NCBI GenBank assembly: GCA_017540605.1
Contig: JAFYAS010000061.1
Location: 1-62,932, forward strand
Direction: 5' to 3'
Length of the DNA stretch: 62,932 nucleotides
DNA from: Lachnospiraceae bacterium
Lineage (GTDB): Bacteria; Bacillota; Clostridia; Lachnospirales; Lachnospiraceae
This document shows, in pieces, positions 51,490 to 61,524 of this stretch. The notes under the pieces are model-generated. The model searched no databases. It worked only from the letters and a program-made list of their open reading frames with translations, and was not told where the DNA came from. The translations under genes were made by a program, and so were the position numbers. How positions within the stretch are numbered: position 1 is the first letter of the stretch; the number at the start of each line of letters is the position of its first letter.

Positions 51490-54126
51490 TCACCCTCCTA
51501 ATGCATAGCTCTTCGGTGCTATCTTCACACCGTCCACCGTCGCTTCTTCCTTCGTCTTATTGATATATATCTTCTTGCCGCTCTCGTAGGTAACGACAAC
51601 AACTCCGTTTTCTATCCTGTGATCTGTGATGAATTCACCGTTCACCGTTTTTAGTACCTCGTTGGCCCTTGTGTAAATATCAACAGCCATATCCTTCCAG
51701 GTCTCAAATGTGGTGGAATACATTCTGTTAAGTCCCGTCTCCTTAAGCTCATTGGAATTCTTCTTGGTGAACTTGAAGTGAGGTGAGGCACCATTTTCTA
51801 TGAGGCTTAATACTATCGCATCCGTATCCGTTGTATTGGAAAGATTTATCACCGCTCCGGAATAGTCTATGCTTCCGTGTATCAGCATCTGATAAAAGGG
51901 AATGGTCTCATCAATGATATAGTAATCATTGTCAGTCAAGGGTGCGTTGATGATATCATCCGCATAGGCAAATGAATAATCATTTCCGTCATTTACCATA
52001 ATGCTCTTTCCCGTATCCTTCATCTTCTGAAGCTGGCTGAGCACCACATCTAAAGCCGCTTCTCTGCTTATGATATTTGTTCTCTTTTTATCAGAGTGAA
52101 GCTCATCCCCAAGATCCCTTAGAGAGATTCCTGACACATCAAGATTCTTTGCCTTGTCGGCAAACTTACCTGTGTATTTTACAAGGAACTTCGGTGAAAC
52201 CAAGAGGAATTTGTTCTCTTCATAGCCAAGACCTGAGGTCTGACGAAGAGATGTGGGATTTACCAGTCCGAACTCCGCTATATAACCTGTTCCGTAATAT
52301 CTTGAGGTCTCGTTGTTGTCCGAATATCTGCTGCTTACAAGACTTACTCTCTGGAATGCACAGTCTATAAAGAGTTCGCCTCCAAGAGATGTAAGCTCTT
52401 CATTGAGGCTCTTAAGACCCGACCTTCCGCCAAGCTTTCCGGGAACACTCACACGACTTAATACATCATGATAATATCCGCCCTTACTCCAGCCCTGAAG
52501 GTTCATGACCTGATTCTTTACTCCCACAGCATGAAGGGTTTTTGCCATATCCTCTGCCTCGGAAAATGTGGTCATGGACATAAGCCCTCTGTATTGATGC
52601 CCTAAAATGAACTTGGTCTTTTCAACTCCTGAAAGCACATCATAGTAGAACTTGATATCTCCGTTGTCACTCTTTTTAGTGAGTCTTCCTTCGGCTATCA
52701 GTCTGTCCCTGTAATAGTTTGCTGCTCCAGAGTAGCTTGCATTTTCCTCTGTCAAGAATGTATATCTTACAACCAAAGGTGAATCGTAGAATTTCTTTTC
52801 CACTATGGGAAGGTCTGCCTCGCTACCGGTTGTACCGAACATTGACAGCCTGTCATCACCTCTGAGTGTAAAGGTTGTATATACATTGTTGTATTCATTT
52901 ACCTCGCCTGCCACATTGGCTGTGACATTGGCAAGACTTGCTCCGTCCTCTATGGTTGCAAGGATCCCACTACCCTCTCTGAACATTCCAAATACGGGAA
53001 GCTTGGGGCTTTCCGTGATCTCTCTCACGGTATAGTCTGCAAGCATGGGATCCATACCGTAGATATTCTCGGAATAATCATTTCCGGCTGTGACCTTGCC
53101 CTTGCCGTTGTTGAAGTAGATAAGAGATCCTGAACCGTTGGGAACCATCATATATCCCTGCTCATTCTTGTCTGCGGCTCCGAAAAAGCTTAGGAGCTGG
53201 ATCTTATGTATTGCTCCGCCGCCGTTTTCTACCACGCCCTTCATATAAACCGATGCCTCAAGGTAATCATCCTTGATGGTAAAGTCAAGTGGGATATCGA
53301 AGGAAATGGGCATCTCGTCCTCAAGTCCTGCCTCAGTCATCTCCGCCATATAGTCCTCGGCGGTGAAGCCTGCTGCCTCAAAGTATTCATTGAGCCTTCT
53401 GATCTGTGAAGCACCCTTGGCTGATGACTCAAGGATATCAAGTACAGTCTCATCATCGGGACGGGCTTTGAACTTCTTCTTTACATAGGTCGCTCCGTCC
53501 TTGTCAAGCGCCGCGATCACACGGTCAAGAGTTTCCTTCCTAATAGTCAGAGGAACTATACCGGTTGCTGCACTTTTATCTCCCAGTGAATAAATGATCC
53601 TCACACCATTTTCTATATTCTCTGCTGAAAGCTGCTCAAGAGCCACTCCGTAGGAATATGAATCAAAGGTATTTTCCATTCTCTGGGTATTGTAAAAGTC
53701 AACGATAAGCTGACTCTTCATATAGTTCTTGTTGGTCTCGTTGGCTATCTTATCCTCATCCACACCAGTGGGATTGGAATAGGTAGTTGTCTTTGTTCTC
53801 TTGTCATATACCGCGATGTTTCCTGCCGCCGTATCCACATAGAGCTTTAGGTTCTCATTCTCCGCAGCGAGGTCCATGCCCTCTACGTTCGCCTCAGTAT
53901 CCTTTATCGCCCTAAAATCCGTGCCTTCCTTGAATTCATAATCCGTCAGGTACTGTCTGTAGCCGTTGTAGGTTGCATACTTTATAACATACACTCCCAC
54001 AAAAGCTGCTATGATCAGAACTACTGCAAGGAAAGCTATGACGGTATATTTTGAGGGCTTGAATTTTTTCTTTTTTTCAAGGCCCAGGGATTTGAGCTCT
54101 TTTTTCTGTTCCTTTGTAACACTCAT
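51490..54126 (-). CDS. Large membrane-anchored extracellular protein, DUF5696-like
   Basis: An 878-residue protein with one N-terminal membrane helix (about 28-50, YTVIAFLAVVLIIAAFVGVY) after a lysine-rich cytoplasmic start; the rest is predicted extracellular. There is no lipobox. Domain content resembles the DUF5696 proteins that accompany sugar ABC transporters in Firmicutes, with a C-terminal part (about 480-830) that may be a TIM-barrel-like fold (LQGWSKGGYYHDVLSR, LFIDCAFQRVSL, IMVNDGNDYSF). No catalytic motif is certain. It lies between the Yip1 and permease genes, RBS AAGGAGGCGAGGAA. A glycan-handling role is inferred from context. Confidence 0.7.
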   Translation of the reverse strand: MSVTKEQKKELKSLGLEKKKKFKPSKYTVIAFLAVVLIIAAFVGVYVIKYATYNGYRQYLTDYEFKEGTDFRAIKDTEANVEGMDLAAENENLKLYVDTAAGNIAVYDKRTKTTTYSNPTGVDEDKIANETNKNYMKSQLIVDFYNTQRMENTFDSYSYGVALEQLSAENIENGVRIIYSLGDKSAATGIVPLTIRKETLDRVIAALDKDGATYVKKKFKARPDDETVLDILESSAKGASQIRRLNEYFEAAGFTAEDYMAEMTEAGLEDEMPISFDIPLDFTIKDDYLEASVYMKGVVENGGGAIHKIQLLSFFGAADKNEQGYMMVPNGSGSLIYFNNGKGKVTAGNDYSENIYGMDPMLADYTVREITESPKLPVFGMFREGSGILATIEDGASLANVTANVAGEVNEYNNVYTTFTLRGDDRLSMFGTTGSEADLPIVEKKFYDSPLVVRYTFLTEENASYSGAANYYRDRLIAEGRLTKKSDNGDIKFYYDVLSGVEKTKFILGHQYRGLMSMTTFSEAEDMAKTLHAVGVKNQVMNLQGWSKGGYYHDVLSRVSVPGKLGGRSGLKSLNEELTSLGGELFIDCAFQRVSLVSSRYSDNNETSRYYGTGYIAEFGLVNPTSLRQTSGLGYEENKFLLVSPKFLVKYTGKFADKAKNLDVSGISLRDLGDELHSDKKRTNIISREAALDVVLSQLQKMKDTGKSIMVNDGNDYSFAYADDIINAPLTDNDYYIIDETIPFYQMLIHGSIDYSGAVINLSNTTDTDAIVLSLIENGASPHFKFTKKNSNELKETGLNRMYSTTFETWKDMAVDIYTRANEVLKTVNGEFITDHRIENGVVVVTYESGKKIYINKTKEEATVDGVKIAPKSYALGG

Positions 54127-54138
54127 TTCCTCGCCTCC

Positions 54139-54774
54139 TTAAGCCCTGTATATAAGCTCCTGATATATACTGCGGATAAAGCTTAAGACCTGATTGATGA
54201 GATCGAAAAGCAGGAGTGTGACAAAGATGATAAGTAGCATTGCCACAAATGTAAGCAGTATAGTGATCAGTGTTTTTCCCAATGTAAAATTGTGAACAGT
54301 CATGACTCCGATAAGGAGCATGAAAAGTGTATATGCGATACCGATTCCCACTACCATATAGTAAAATGCATCCTCGTCCTTCGCTATAAACTGGCTAAGC
54401 ACAGTTCCGATAGCGATACAGAAGGTAGCCGGAATGGTGGAATAGCCAACTGCGATAGCTATATCCTTAAGTCTTCCCTTGCCCTCCATCAAACAGGTGA
54501 TGGACCAGTTGGACACACAGATGAGAAGATAAAAGAGCAATACCGAGAAAAGCTCCTTAAGGGAATCCACCGAAGTGGGATTGATATCATTTACTATGAA
54601 GCTTGCGGACATACGGTTTATGGAAAAGCAGATGGAGAAAATGATCACAAGTATGATCGCCACCGGCACGCTTCCTCTGTCGCGATGTCTGATCTCATAG
54701 TAACCGTCAGCAGGATGACTGACTGTATAAAATGCGTATTTCCATTTGTCAGCGGACAAAAGATTTTTTATCAC
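54139..54774 (-). CDS. Yip1-domain membrane protein
   Basis: A 211-residue membrane protein with five hydrophobic helices in the Yip1 arrangement; HPADGYYEIRHRDRGSVP is the typical cytoplasmic opening and TCLMEGKGRLKDIAIAVGYSTIP the central conserved loop. Bacterial Yip1 proteins are of unknown function, but they recur next to sugar ABC systems. The start codon is GTG, and the TGA of the NHL gene overlaps it (GTGA), so translation is coupled. Confidence 0.82.
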   Translation of the reverse strand: MIKNLLSADKWKYAFYTVSHPADGYYEIRHRDRGSVPVAIILVIIFSICFSINRMSASFIVNDINPTSVDSLKELFSVLLFYLLICVSNWSITCLMEGKGRLKDIAIAVGYSTIPATFCIAIGTVLSQFIAKDEDAFYYMVVGIGIAYTLFMLLIGVMTVHNFTLGKTLITILLTFVAMLLIIFVTLLLFDLINQVLSFIRSIYQELIYRA

Positions 54775-56276
54775 AGCAGTCCCTCCTCTTTCTTTTTACC
54801 AGACTTTTTTCTATACCATTTTCTAAAAATGATAAAGGCTACTATAAATATGATCACCCCTGTCATAATGGCGCTCATATTCTTTGCCAGGATATCATTC
54901 CTATATCGCTTAAATGCTATGGAATAATATTTTCTGTTCATTCCAAGCTTGAAATAATGCATGGCCTTTTTGTTGTCACCGGAGGTAAGATATGCCTTTC
55001 CGATACCGTTGTTGGCAAGCTCGTTGTTCTCGTCAAGGGTAAGGACCGCTTCCCATTTTTCAATGGCAAGTGTCTCATCTCCGTCATATCTAAGCCCCAC
55101 TGCATCATTTATCAGATTGCCGTAGTTGGTCTCTTTAAATTTAAGTATGGCATTCCTTTCGGCATCAAGCACCAGTATCTCGTCACTTATGGCCTCGATG
55201 GCAACCGGTGTCATAAAGGTTCCCTTCTGAAAGCCGATACCACCGAAAATGTATATGAGATTGCCTTCCTTATCGTAGGTGAATATCCTGCCCCTCTTTC
55301 TGTCAAGAAGTGAGCAAAGACCCTTTCCTCTGTAGACCACATCCGTGATCTCACTGGGTCCGCCGTAATCACCGTATTTGCTGAAGGTGATATCTCCGCC
55401 TACATTGCCGTTCTCACCCTTTTGGATAACATCCTTGCCCTGAGGGTTCAGTCTTCTCACTGCCTGCTTTCCCTCGGAGTCAATATTTGATGCGTAGATA
55501 AAACCGCCTGAATCAACATCGATACCCGTGAACTCGGTAGGGATAAAAAGCTTCTGATTCGAGCGCTCCTCCTTTGATGCAAAGCGTCTCCAGAACTTCT
55601 CCCAGGGGGATATCTTGACATCTATAGTTCCAAAATATCCTGTAAAATTGCCGTCACTCTCAAAAACCAATATACCCTCGAAGGCACCCTTGCTGATGAC
55701 ATATACTCTGTCCGCATAGTCAACAGTGACCTTCAAAGGAACAAAGGCAAAGTCGTCATCAAGTATCTCTGATTGGGGATTGTCAACTATCTTTACGAAT
55801 TCTCCCTCGGGAGTTAAGACAACCACTCTGGCGTTGTTTGAATCTGCCACATAGAGATTGCCGCTTTCAGATACGCACACACCATAAGGTGCATTGAAGC
55901 CATCCTTTGCTCCATCCCTATCAAATGAATCTATAACTCTTATAACCTTAGTCATATCAGAGTTCATCACCACGATACGATTGTTCCCTGTATCCGCTAC
56001 GAAGATATCGCCGTCAGCCGACACGCACATATCCTGTGGACTCGAAAGAGTAGACTCTCCTATCTGATCCATGGTGACTATACCGTCAGGAACATAGGCC
56101 GCAGGAGTTTTTACGATATACTTCCAATAGTTATAATTGTAGGTATCGTAGGGAATCTCGTCCTCCGCATTTGCCGTAAGTGTGACTACGGATGAAACTG
56201 CGATAACCGACGTAAGACAAAGAGCGATAGCTTTTTTCAACTTATTCAGTTTTGGTAAAAACATTTTCTTCACCAT
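54771..56276 (-). CDS. Secreted NHL-repeat beta-propeller protein with TPR-like segment and C-terminal membrane anchor
   Basis: A 501-residue exported protein. Signal peptide about 1-38. Residues about 60-370 are NHL-type blades (SSPQDMCVSADGDIFVADTGNNRIVV and APYGVCVSESGNLYVADSNN, the usual 45-residue repeat). Residues about 375-460 resemble TPR helices (DGDETLAIEKWEAVLTLDEN, NGIGKAYLTSGDNKKAMHYF). A single helix near the C-terminus (MSAIMTGVIIFIVAFIIF) and a Lys-rich tail anchor it with the propeller outside. It would be a scaffold for the transporter or its binding proteins. The ATG at 56276 is used; a GTG at 56285 overlaps the upstream stop. Confidence 0.85.
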   Translation of the reverse strand: MVKKMFLPKLNKLKKAIALCLTSVIAVSSVVTLTANAEDEIPYDTYNYNYWKYIVKTPAAYVPDGIVTMDQIGESTLSSPQDMCVSADGDIFVADTGNNRIVVMNSDMTKVIRVIDSFDRDGAKDGFNAPYGVCVSESGNLYVADSNNARVVVLTPEGEFVKIVDNPQSEILDDDFAFVPLKVTVDYADRVYVISKGAFEGILVFESDGNFTGYFGTIDVKISPWEKFWRRFASKEERSNQKLFIPTEFTGIDVDSGGFIYASNIDSEGKQAVRRLNPQGKDVIQKGENGNVGGDITFSKYGDYGGPSEITDVVYRGKGLCSLLDRKRGRIFTYDKEGNLIYIFGGIGFQKGTFMTPVAIEAISDEILVLDAERNAILKFKETNYGNLINDAVGLRYDGDETLAIEKWEAVLTLDENNELANNGIGKAYLTSGDNKKAMHYFKLGMNRKYYSIAFKRYRNDILAKNMSAIMTGVIIFIVAFIIFRKWYRKKSGKKKEEGLL

Positions 56277-56281
56277 ATGTA

Positions 56282-57478
56282 TCACTCTTTCATACCTGAG
56301 GTTGTCATTGTTTCAAGGACATTGCTCTGGCAGGCCAGGAAGAAAATGATAGGCACTGCCGCAATGATAAATGTAACCGCTGCCGATGCTCCGGCTCTTG
56401 CGGTACCTCCCGCTGCGATCTGCTGAAGTGCAAACTGCAAGGGCTTTAATTGTTCGTCTCGTAAGAACATTGCTCCCGTGTTGCCCCACATCTGCTGGAA
56501 CTGGAATATGGCAAGAGTGAGCCATGCGGGCTTTACGTTGGGCATCACGATCTTCCAGAAGATCTGATATTCCGTGGCTCCGTCAAGTCTCGCGGATTCC
56601 ATCAAAGAGACCGGAAGCTGTTCCATAAACTGTTTCATAAGATATAGTCCCATGCCATACTGCCAAGCCGGAAGTATCAAAGCCGCATAAGTGTTGTTGA
56701 TATGAAGCCAGCTGATGATCATATAGTTGGGTATCTGAGTAACCGTCCATGAGAACATCATTGAAAGGACTACCATATTGAAGAGGAGCTTCTTACCGGG
56801 GAACTCATGCTTTGCCAGGGGATAAGCTGCCAGGGATGCAACTATGACATGGCCGAAGGTTCCAAGTCCGGTGATGATGATGGTATTCAATATGTATCTT
56901 GAAAAAGGTACCCACGAATCATTCATGATGATGAAGAGATCCGTGAAATTCTCAAGGGTCGGATTCCTGACAAATATCCTGGGGGGATATTGGAATATCT
57001 CATCAAGAGGCTTCAAGCAGTTGTTGATGATCATGACCAAAGGTAGGGACATAAATATGCCGCACACGATCATGATGAAGAAGAGGATCCCGTTTCCCGC
57101 AACGGAACGATTCACCTTCTTCTCTTTAAAGTGCTTTTTCTGAAGCTCTGCTACCACTGCATCCGGATCCTTGTCGGGGATTCCCGGTGTATGTGTCACA
57201 CCGCTGTGGGTGTCTGTGTTCTTGTATTTCTTTTTTAGCTTTTTTATCTTCTCGGGCTCTTCTACCTCGCCACGTTCATTTAGCGAATAGCTTTTTCCAA
57301 TCTTCACTTCAAGCTTTTCGGCGGGCACAAGTCTTCCCACATCCTCGGCCTTCAAAGAGGTATCCTCAGAAGCTTCTTCTGTTGTTTCTTCAGTAGTTTC
57401 TTCTGTAGTCTCTTCGATAATCTCTTCTACCTTTGCTTCTTCTACTTTAGGGTTGTTGTTATTCTTCTTTTTAGACAT
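56282..57478 (-). CDS. Sugar ABC transporter permease (MalG-type) with acidic repeat N-terminus
   Basis: A 398-residue permease, about 100 longer than usual. The first 110 residues are cytoplasmic and contain repeated EETTEETTEE units and Lys-rich stretches. Six membrane helices follow, with the EAA loop (MESARLDGATEYQIFWKIVMP). It pairs with the permease just upstream (3 nt gap). The extension may be a docking region for a shared ATPase or partner; no known domain is seen in it. Confidence 0.9.
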   Translation of the reverse strand: MSKKKNNNNPKVEEAKVEEIIEETTEETTEETTEEASEDTSLKAEDVGRLVPAEKLEVKIGKSYSLNERGEVEEPEKIKKLKKKYKNTDTHSGVTHTPGIPDKDPDAVVAELQKKHFKEKKVNRSVAGNGILFFIMIVCGIFMSLPLVMIINNCLKPLDEIFQYPPRIFVRNPTLENFTDLFIIMNDSWVPFSRYILNTIIITGLGTFGHVIVASLAAYPLAKHEFPGKKLLFNMVVLSMMFSWTVTQIPNYMIISWLHINNTYAALILPAWQYGMGLYLMKQFMEQLPVSLMESARLDGATEYQIFWKIVMPNVKPAWLTLAIFQFQQMWGNTGAMFLRDEQLKPLQFALQQIAAGGTARAGASAAVTFIIAAVPIIFFLACQSNVLETMTTSGMKE

Positions 57479-57481
57479 TTA

Positions 57482-58528
57482 CTACTCACCAACCCTTCTA
57501 AGTAATTTCTGTACCAGCTTGTTGGTTCCTACCATCAGGAAGAACAAGACTGTGGCGATGGCAGATGCATAACCCATATCAAATCTCGTTGAACCGTAGT
57601 CAAGAAGGTGGGTTACAACCGTTGCACCTGCGTAGTTGACCGAGGGATTTCCTGCAAGCTGAATGGATATATCCGCTACGGCAAATGACTGTGTGATCTG
57701 CATTACCGCACCGAACATGAGCTGGGGTTTCATGGCAGGCAGTGTTACAAACCAAAGCTCCTGCCAACGGTTCTTTACACCGTCTATGGCAGCCGCCTCA
57801 TAGAGAGAACGGTCAACAGTCTGAAGTCCGGCTATGAAGGAAAGGAAGCCGGTACCAAGGGAAAGCCAAAGCTGCACTACGATCAGGCAGGGAAGGATGA
57901 GCTTTGCATCCTGCATCCAGAGCTTTTGTTCATCGATAAAGCCAAGGCTTATAAGTATACCGTTTAAGTAACCGTAACGATCGCTTGAAAGGATCAGCTG
58001 CCATACCATATATGCATTTCCACAGATAGAAGGTGCATAGAATATAAGCGTAAGTATGGTTCTGATCTTGGGTCTGAATTCATTGATGATCCAAGCAAAA
58101 AGCAGACATAAAAGGTAGCTTATGGGACCTGTCACAACAGCGAATATCAATGTGTTCTTAAGTGAGATAAGGAAGATATCATCCTCCAAAAACAGCTTTA
58201 TATAATTGCCCCAACCATTGAAGGTAGGCCACTCAAGCATATTGAAATATGTGAAGGAAAGGGCTATGGAGATTGCAACCGGCAATACCGTAAAACAGAA
58301 GAACAGTATAAAATAGGGTGCCATCATGATATAGCAGGCCTTCGCCTTTTTTATCTTGTAACCGAGCTTATTGGTACGCTTTGCTATCTCATCGGAATCA
58401 ACTATGGCGCGAGCCTCTGCGTCGCGTTTTGCACGTTCTTCTCTCTCTTTTTTAGCACGCGCTTCTTCTTTAGCAAGCTTTTCGTCAAGCTCTTTATTCA
58501 TCTCTTTTTTATCTTGAGATTTGCTCAC
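57482..58528 (-). CDS. Sugar ABC transporter permease (MalF-type) with coiled-coil N-terminus
   Basis: A 348-residue permease. Residues 1-60 are highly charged and likely a coiled coil (KELDEKLAKEEARAKKERE). Six membrane helices follow, with the EAA loop (YEAAAIDGVKNRWQELWFVTLP). GTG start with RBS AAGGAGGCTCTGCC, 15 nt after the binding-protein gene. Both permeases of this pair have long charged cytoplasmic extensions, which the other pair does not. Confidence 0.9.
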   Translation of the reverse strand: MSKSQDKKEMNKELDEKLAKEEARAKKEREERAKRDAEARAIVDSDEIAKRTNKLGYKIKKAKACYIMMAPYFILFFCFTVLPVAISIALSFTYFNMLEWPTFNGWGNYIKLFLEDDIFLISLKNTLIFAVVTGPISYLLCLLFAWIINEFRPKIRTILTLIFYAPSICGNAYMVWQLILSSDRYGYLNGILISLGFIDEQKLWMQDAKLILPCLIVVQLWLSLGTGFLSFIAGLQTVDRSLYEAAAIDGVKNRWQELWFVTLPAMKPQLMFGAVMQITQSFAVADISIQLAGNPSVNYAGATVVTHLLDYGSTRFDMGYASAIATVLFFLMVGTNKLVQKLLRRVGE

Positions 58529-58543
58529 GGCAGAGCCTCCTTC

Positions 58544-61501
58544 CTACTTTTCTTCTATGGGTAATCCGAATTCTATTCGTTTATATCGTATCTCGTCGTT
58601 GATATACAATACTTTATCCATCAGCTCTTCTCTGGGTGAAGCCGTATCCGTCTCGGTGGTCACCGTATAGAAGGCGTTGTTTACATTTCTCCATGAGTAG
58701 TATCCGCCGGGAACCTGAGGTATGCCGTCCACCCAGGTAAATGCTTTGGCAAGATTCTCGTATGTATCAACCGGCCAGGGCATCCTCTCAAATGCATCCT
58801 TGTTGGCTGTTGCAACTCTGGCGGCTGAACCCATAAGGCTCTCCATCTCTCTGTCGTAAAGTGTCTGAACATCCGCATCCGTCCACCATTTGATAAACTG
58901 CCAGCACTCATCGGGATACTCGGTGTCCGCCATGATCATACTGGCAAGACCGGTACATCCAACGGAGTGATCGATGGTTCCGTCTTCTTTTTTGGTTCCC
59001 GGAACCATGGTAAAATCCCAAAGTCCCGCAATATCGGGAGCCGATACCTCAAGGTTGTTGTATATGGTGTAGTCACCTATGATGATGGGACACTCACCGG
59101 TACGAAATCTCTCCTCAACAGATGTGGTCTTATCAAGACCGTAGTCCGTGTAAAATTCACAGTATTGCTTGAAGGTGTTGACTGCCACATCAGAATCGAG
59201 AGCTGAGGAAATACCGCCCTCGTTGTAATACTTTCCACCGTTCTGATAAAGGAGCATGGCATATATCTGCTCCCCGGGAAGCATACCGAATTCCATCTGA
59301 TTCTTGGAAAGAACCGACATGATGACCTTTACATCATCCCAGGTCTCCGGTACCGAAAGTCCAAGCTCAGCAAGGATATCTTTTCTGTAGAACATCACCG
59401 GGAAGGTCTGTGTCTCGGGAAGTGCATAAAGTGATCCCCCAAATGAAAATGCCTCATAAGCGCTGGGATAAAATCTCGAGGTCACTTCGTCCACATCTGA
59501 AAATCTTGAAAGATCAAGAACCGCATTTCTAAGTCCATAGTTTACGGGAGTATCATTTCCCGTATTAAGAACCGCTCCCGCGATACCGTTGGTATTGGCA
59601 ACCTGTATAGCCACATCCGGTCCCTCTCCCGCAAGCTCTGCTCTAAGGAGGGTATTCATATCAACCAGCTGCACATTTACATTTATTCCGTAAACACTGG
59701 TGAAGGATTCATCGATAAGCGATCTGATAACATTTGCCTGATCACGACCTGTTCCTATCCAAAGTGTGATGGTGGGATCATCTGAATTCTCCTCAGATGT
59801 AGCTCCAAGGGAATTGTAGTCGATGGTAAATGAATATCCCAGTCTCTTCATCTCGTTGCTTATATTGGAGAATACTGAATTCTTCGCTATCTTTATATCC
59901 TTGCTTGAGGATGTAATATAGAGTCTGTCTATCTGTAGGGGCTGACTGATAACCTGAGTGATCCATGTACCGCAGGCTCTTACATTGGTCTTATAGGTGC
60001 TGATAACTCTTACAAAATGCTCCACATCCTTTATGAGATAATCAAGCTGGTCTCTCATAGTTATAAGCACTGTCTCTTTATCGGAGGTGTGACCCACAGC
60101 TTCTCTAAGCTGAGAAATTGCTGAGTCAATCTCCTCTCTCACCTCAGTCATATCGGAAACAATATCGGGAAGTGATGCCTCGATCTGATAGTCACGATAG
60201 GTATCGGGAGTAACACCGATGATCCTTATTACCTTCCTGTAAATAGAATTAAGCTTGCTCACCGAATCCTGAACCTTGGCTATGACATCCGAGAACTCAC
60301 CGAGCACCACCTGCATCCTGATGGTATGACTTCCCTTTTTTAAGTAAAACTTGAAGGGATTGTCAGAGGCATCGGAAAGGGTATCAAGCCTCCACGACGA
60401 AGAGTAATAAAAGCCGTAGCTTTCAAGCTCTGAAAAAGGCACCTCTCCATCAATAAAGATCTTTCTTGAAACATAGATACCTCGCATGAAGTTCTGCTTA
60501 TCAAATAATGACACCTCGTAGTAACCATCCTCGGGCACCTCGAAATCCCACTCGATCCACTGTCCCGCCTTCTGCCAGCTTGTACCGCCAATGGTGTTAT
60601 TCAAAAGCTCCTTGGCACTTGCGGGAGAAAGAGCAGGAGAGCTTTGATCCTGCTTCGGGTAGAGCATCTGAGAAGATGTCTTTTTCGCATCCTCTCCTTC
60701 AATGACGATCTCCACACCGGAGGTATCCTTTGCGCCCTCGCTGTCCCATGCAGATTTCTTTGCAGCATAGTCTGTTGTATTTTCAGTGTTGGTAAATGTG
60801 AGTTTGCCAAGCAACATGGGCTCTCTTCTTGAATTGATGGTAAGAGTATGCTTGCCGGCAGTTAGATAAAAGCTCAAGGGACTTGTGATATATCCCTTGT
60901 TGTCGTAGAGCTTTGAGTTTACCCATTCGGGTATCTCTATAGAAGTGGGCTTCATATCATTGCCCTGATTGTCCTTGTTCCAGGTAACAGAAGTCTTTCC
61001 TTCATCAAAGGCCTTCTTTGCAAGATCAGTGGTCCAGATACGGGAAAACTCCACGATTGAAAGCTCGCTGTAGGGAAGCTCACCGTCTAAGAAGAAGCTT
61101 CTCTGTATCTCGGAGTTCTTGCCCTCTACGGGATAGTAGCAAAGCTCCAGCTCGTAAAGTCCTTCCTTCGCTACCTCAAATTCATATTCAATAAGTCCGT
61201 TCTCTGATGTATAAACCGCATCCCCATCAAAGCCTTCAAAGTTACTTTTAATTTCAGGAGTAGCTTCAACATTATTCTCAAGATATGCCGAATAGCCTGA
61301 TGCGGGGATCTCTATATCTTCAAGGGGGCGTTGTGCGTCTTTGTGTTCTTCAAGATATGAAGAATATCCATTGCCCGATGAAGCAAAGGAGCCGGATATC
61401 TCCTTTGCCTCATCACCTGTAAGGACAGATGCGCTTGCGGGCACCACACTCAAAAGCCCCCCCACGAGGACAAAAGCCAAAAACAGGGCTAACGATCTCA
61501 T
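58544..61501 (-). CDS. Large extracellular binding protein: two carbohydrate-binding-like domains, a helical region and a solute-binding domain
   Basis: A 985-residue exported protein. Signal peptide (about 1-25, VVPASA cleavage) with no lipobox. A doubled GYS(S/A)YLE motif follows, then two jelly-roll-like domains (about 90-240 and 265-395), each with an EYEFEV or EWDFEV, RxxFLDGELP or RKIFIDGEVP and AGKHTLT or KGSHTIR pattern as in CBM6/35-type modules. Residues 405-520 are helical, and about 575-985 form a type-1 solute-binding fold (PETWDDVKVIMSVL, DECWQFIKWWTD). The start at 61501 follows GGAGGAAGTATT. It is first after the YesL-like gene and presumably captures larger oligosaccharides for the permeases downstream. 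Ligand unknown. Confidence 0.83.
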   Translation of the reverse strand: MRSLALFLAFVLVGGLLSVVPASASVLTGDEAKEISGSFASSGNGYSSYLEEHKDAQRPLEDIEIPASGYSAYLENNVEATPEIKSNFEGFDGDAVYTSENGLIEYEFEVAKEGLYELELCYYPVEGKNSEIQRSFFLDGELPYSELSIVEFSRIWTTDLAKKAFDEGKTSVTWNKDNQGNDMKPTSIEIPEWVNSKLYDNKGYITSPLSFYLTAGKHTLTINSRREPMLLGKLTFTNTENTTDYAAKKSAWDSEGAKDTSGVEIVIEGEDAKKTSSQMLYPKQDQSSPALSPASAKELLNNTIGGTSWQKAGQWIEWDFEVPEDGYYEVSLFDKQNFMRGIYVSRKIFIDGEVPFSELESYGFYYSSSWRLDTLSDASDNPFKFYLKKGSHTIRMQVVLGEFSDVIAKVQDSVSKLNSIYRKVIRIIGVTPDTYRDYQIEASLPDIVSDMTEVREEIDSAISQLREAVGHTSDKETVLITMRDQLDYLIKDVEHFVRVISTYKTNVRACGTWITQVISQPLQIDRLYITSSSKDIKIAKNSVFSNISNEMKRLGYSFTIDYNSLGATSEENSDDPTITLWIGTGRDQANVIRSLIDESFTSVYGINVNVQLVDMNTLLRAELAGEGPDVAIQVANTNGIAGAVLNTGNDTPVNYGLRNAVLDLSRFSDVDEVTSRFYPSAYEAFSFGGSLYALPETQTFPVMFYRKDILAELGLSVPETWDDVKVIMSVLSKNQMEFGMLPGEQIYAMLLYQNGGKYYNEGGISSALDSDVAVNTFKQYCEFYTDYGLDKTTSVEERFRTGECPIIIGDYTIYNNLEVSAPDIAGLWDFTMVPGTKKEDGTIDHSVGCTGLASMIMADTEYPDECWQFIKWWTDADVQTLYDREMESLMGSAARVATANKDAFERMPWPVDTYENLAKAFTWVDGIPQVPGGYYSWRNVNNAFYTVTTETDTASPREELMDKVLYINDEIRYKRIEFGLPIEEK

Positions 61502-61524
61502 AATACTTCCTCCAAAATTACCTG

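Noticed and set aside
54292..54927. A 211-codon plus-strand frame opposite Yip1 and NHL genes
   Set aside because: It spans the overlap of two real minus-strand genes, and its product is a random-looking Cys/His-rich sequence.
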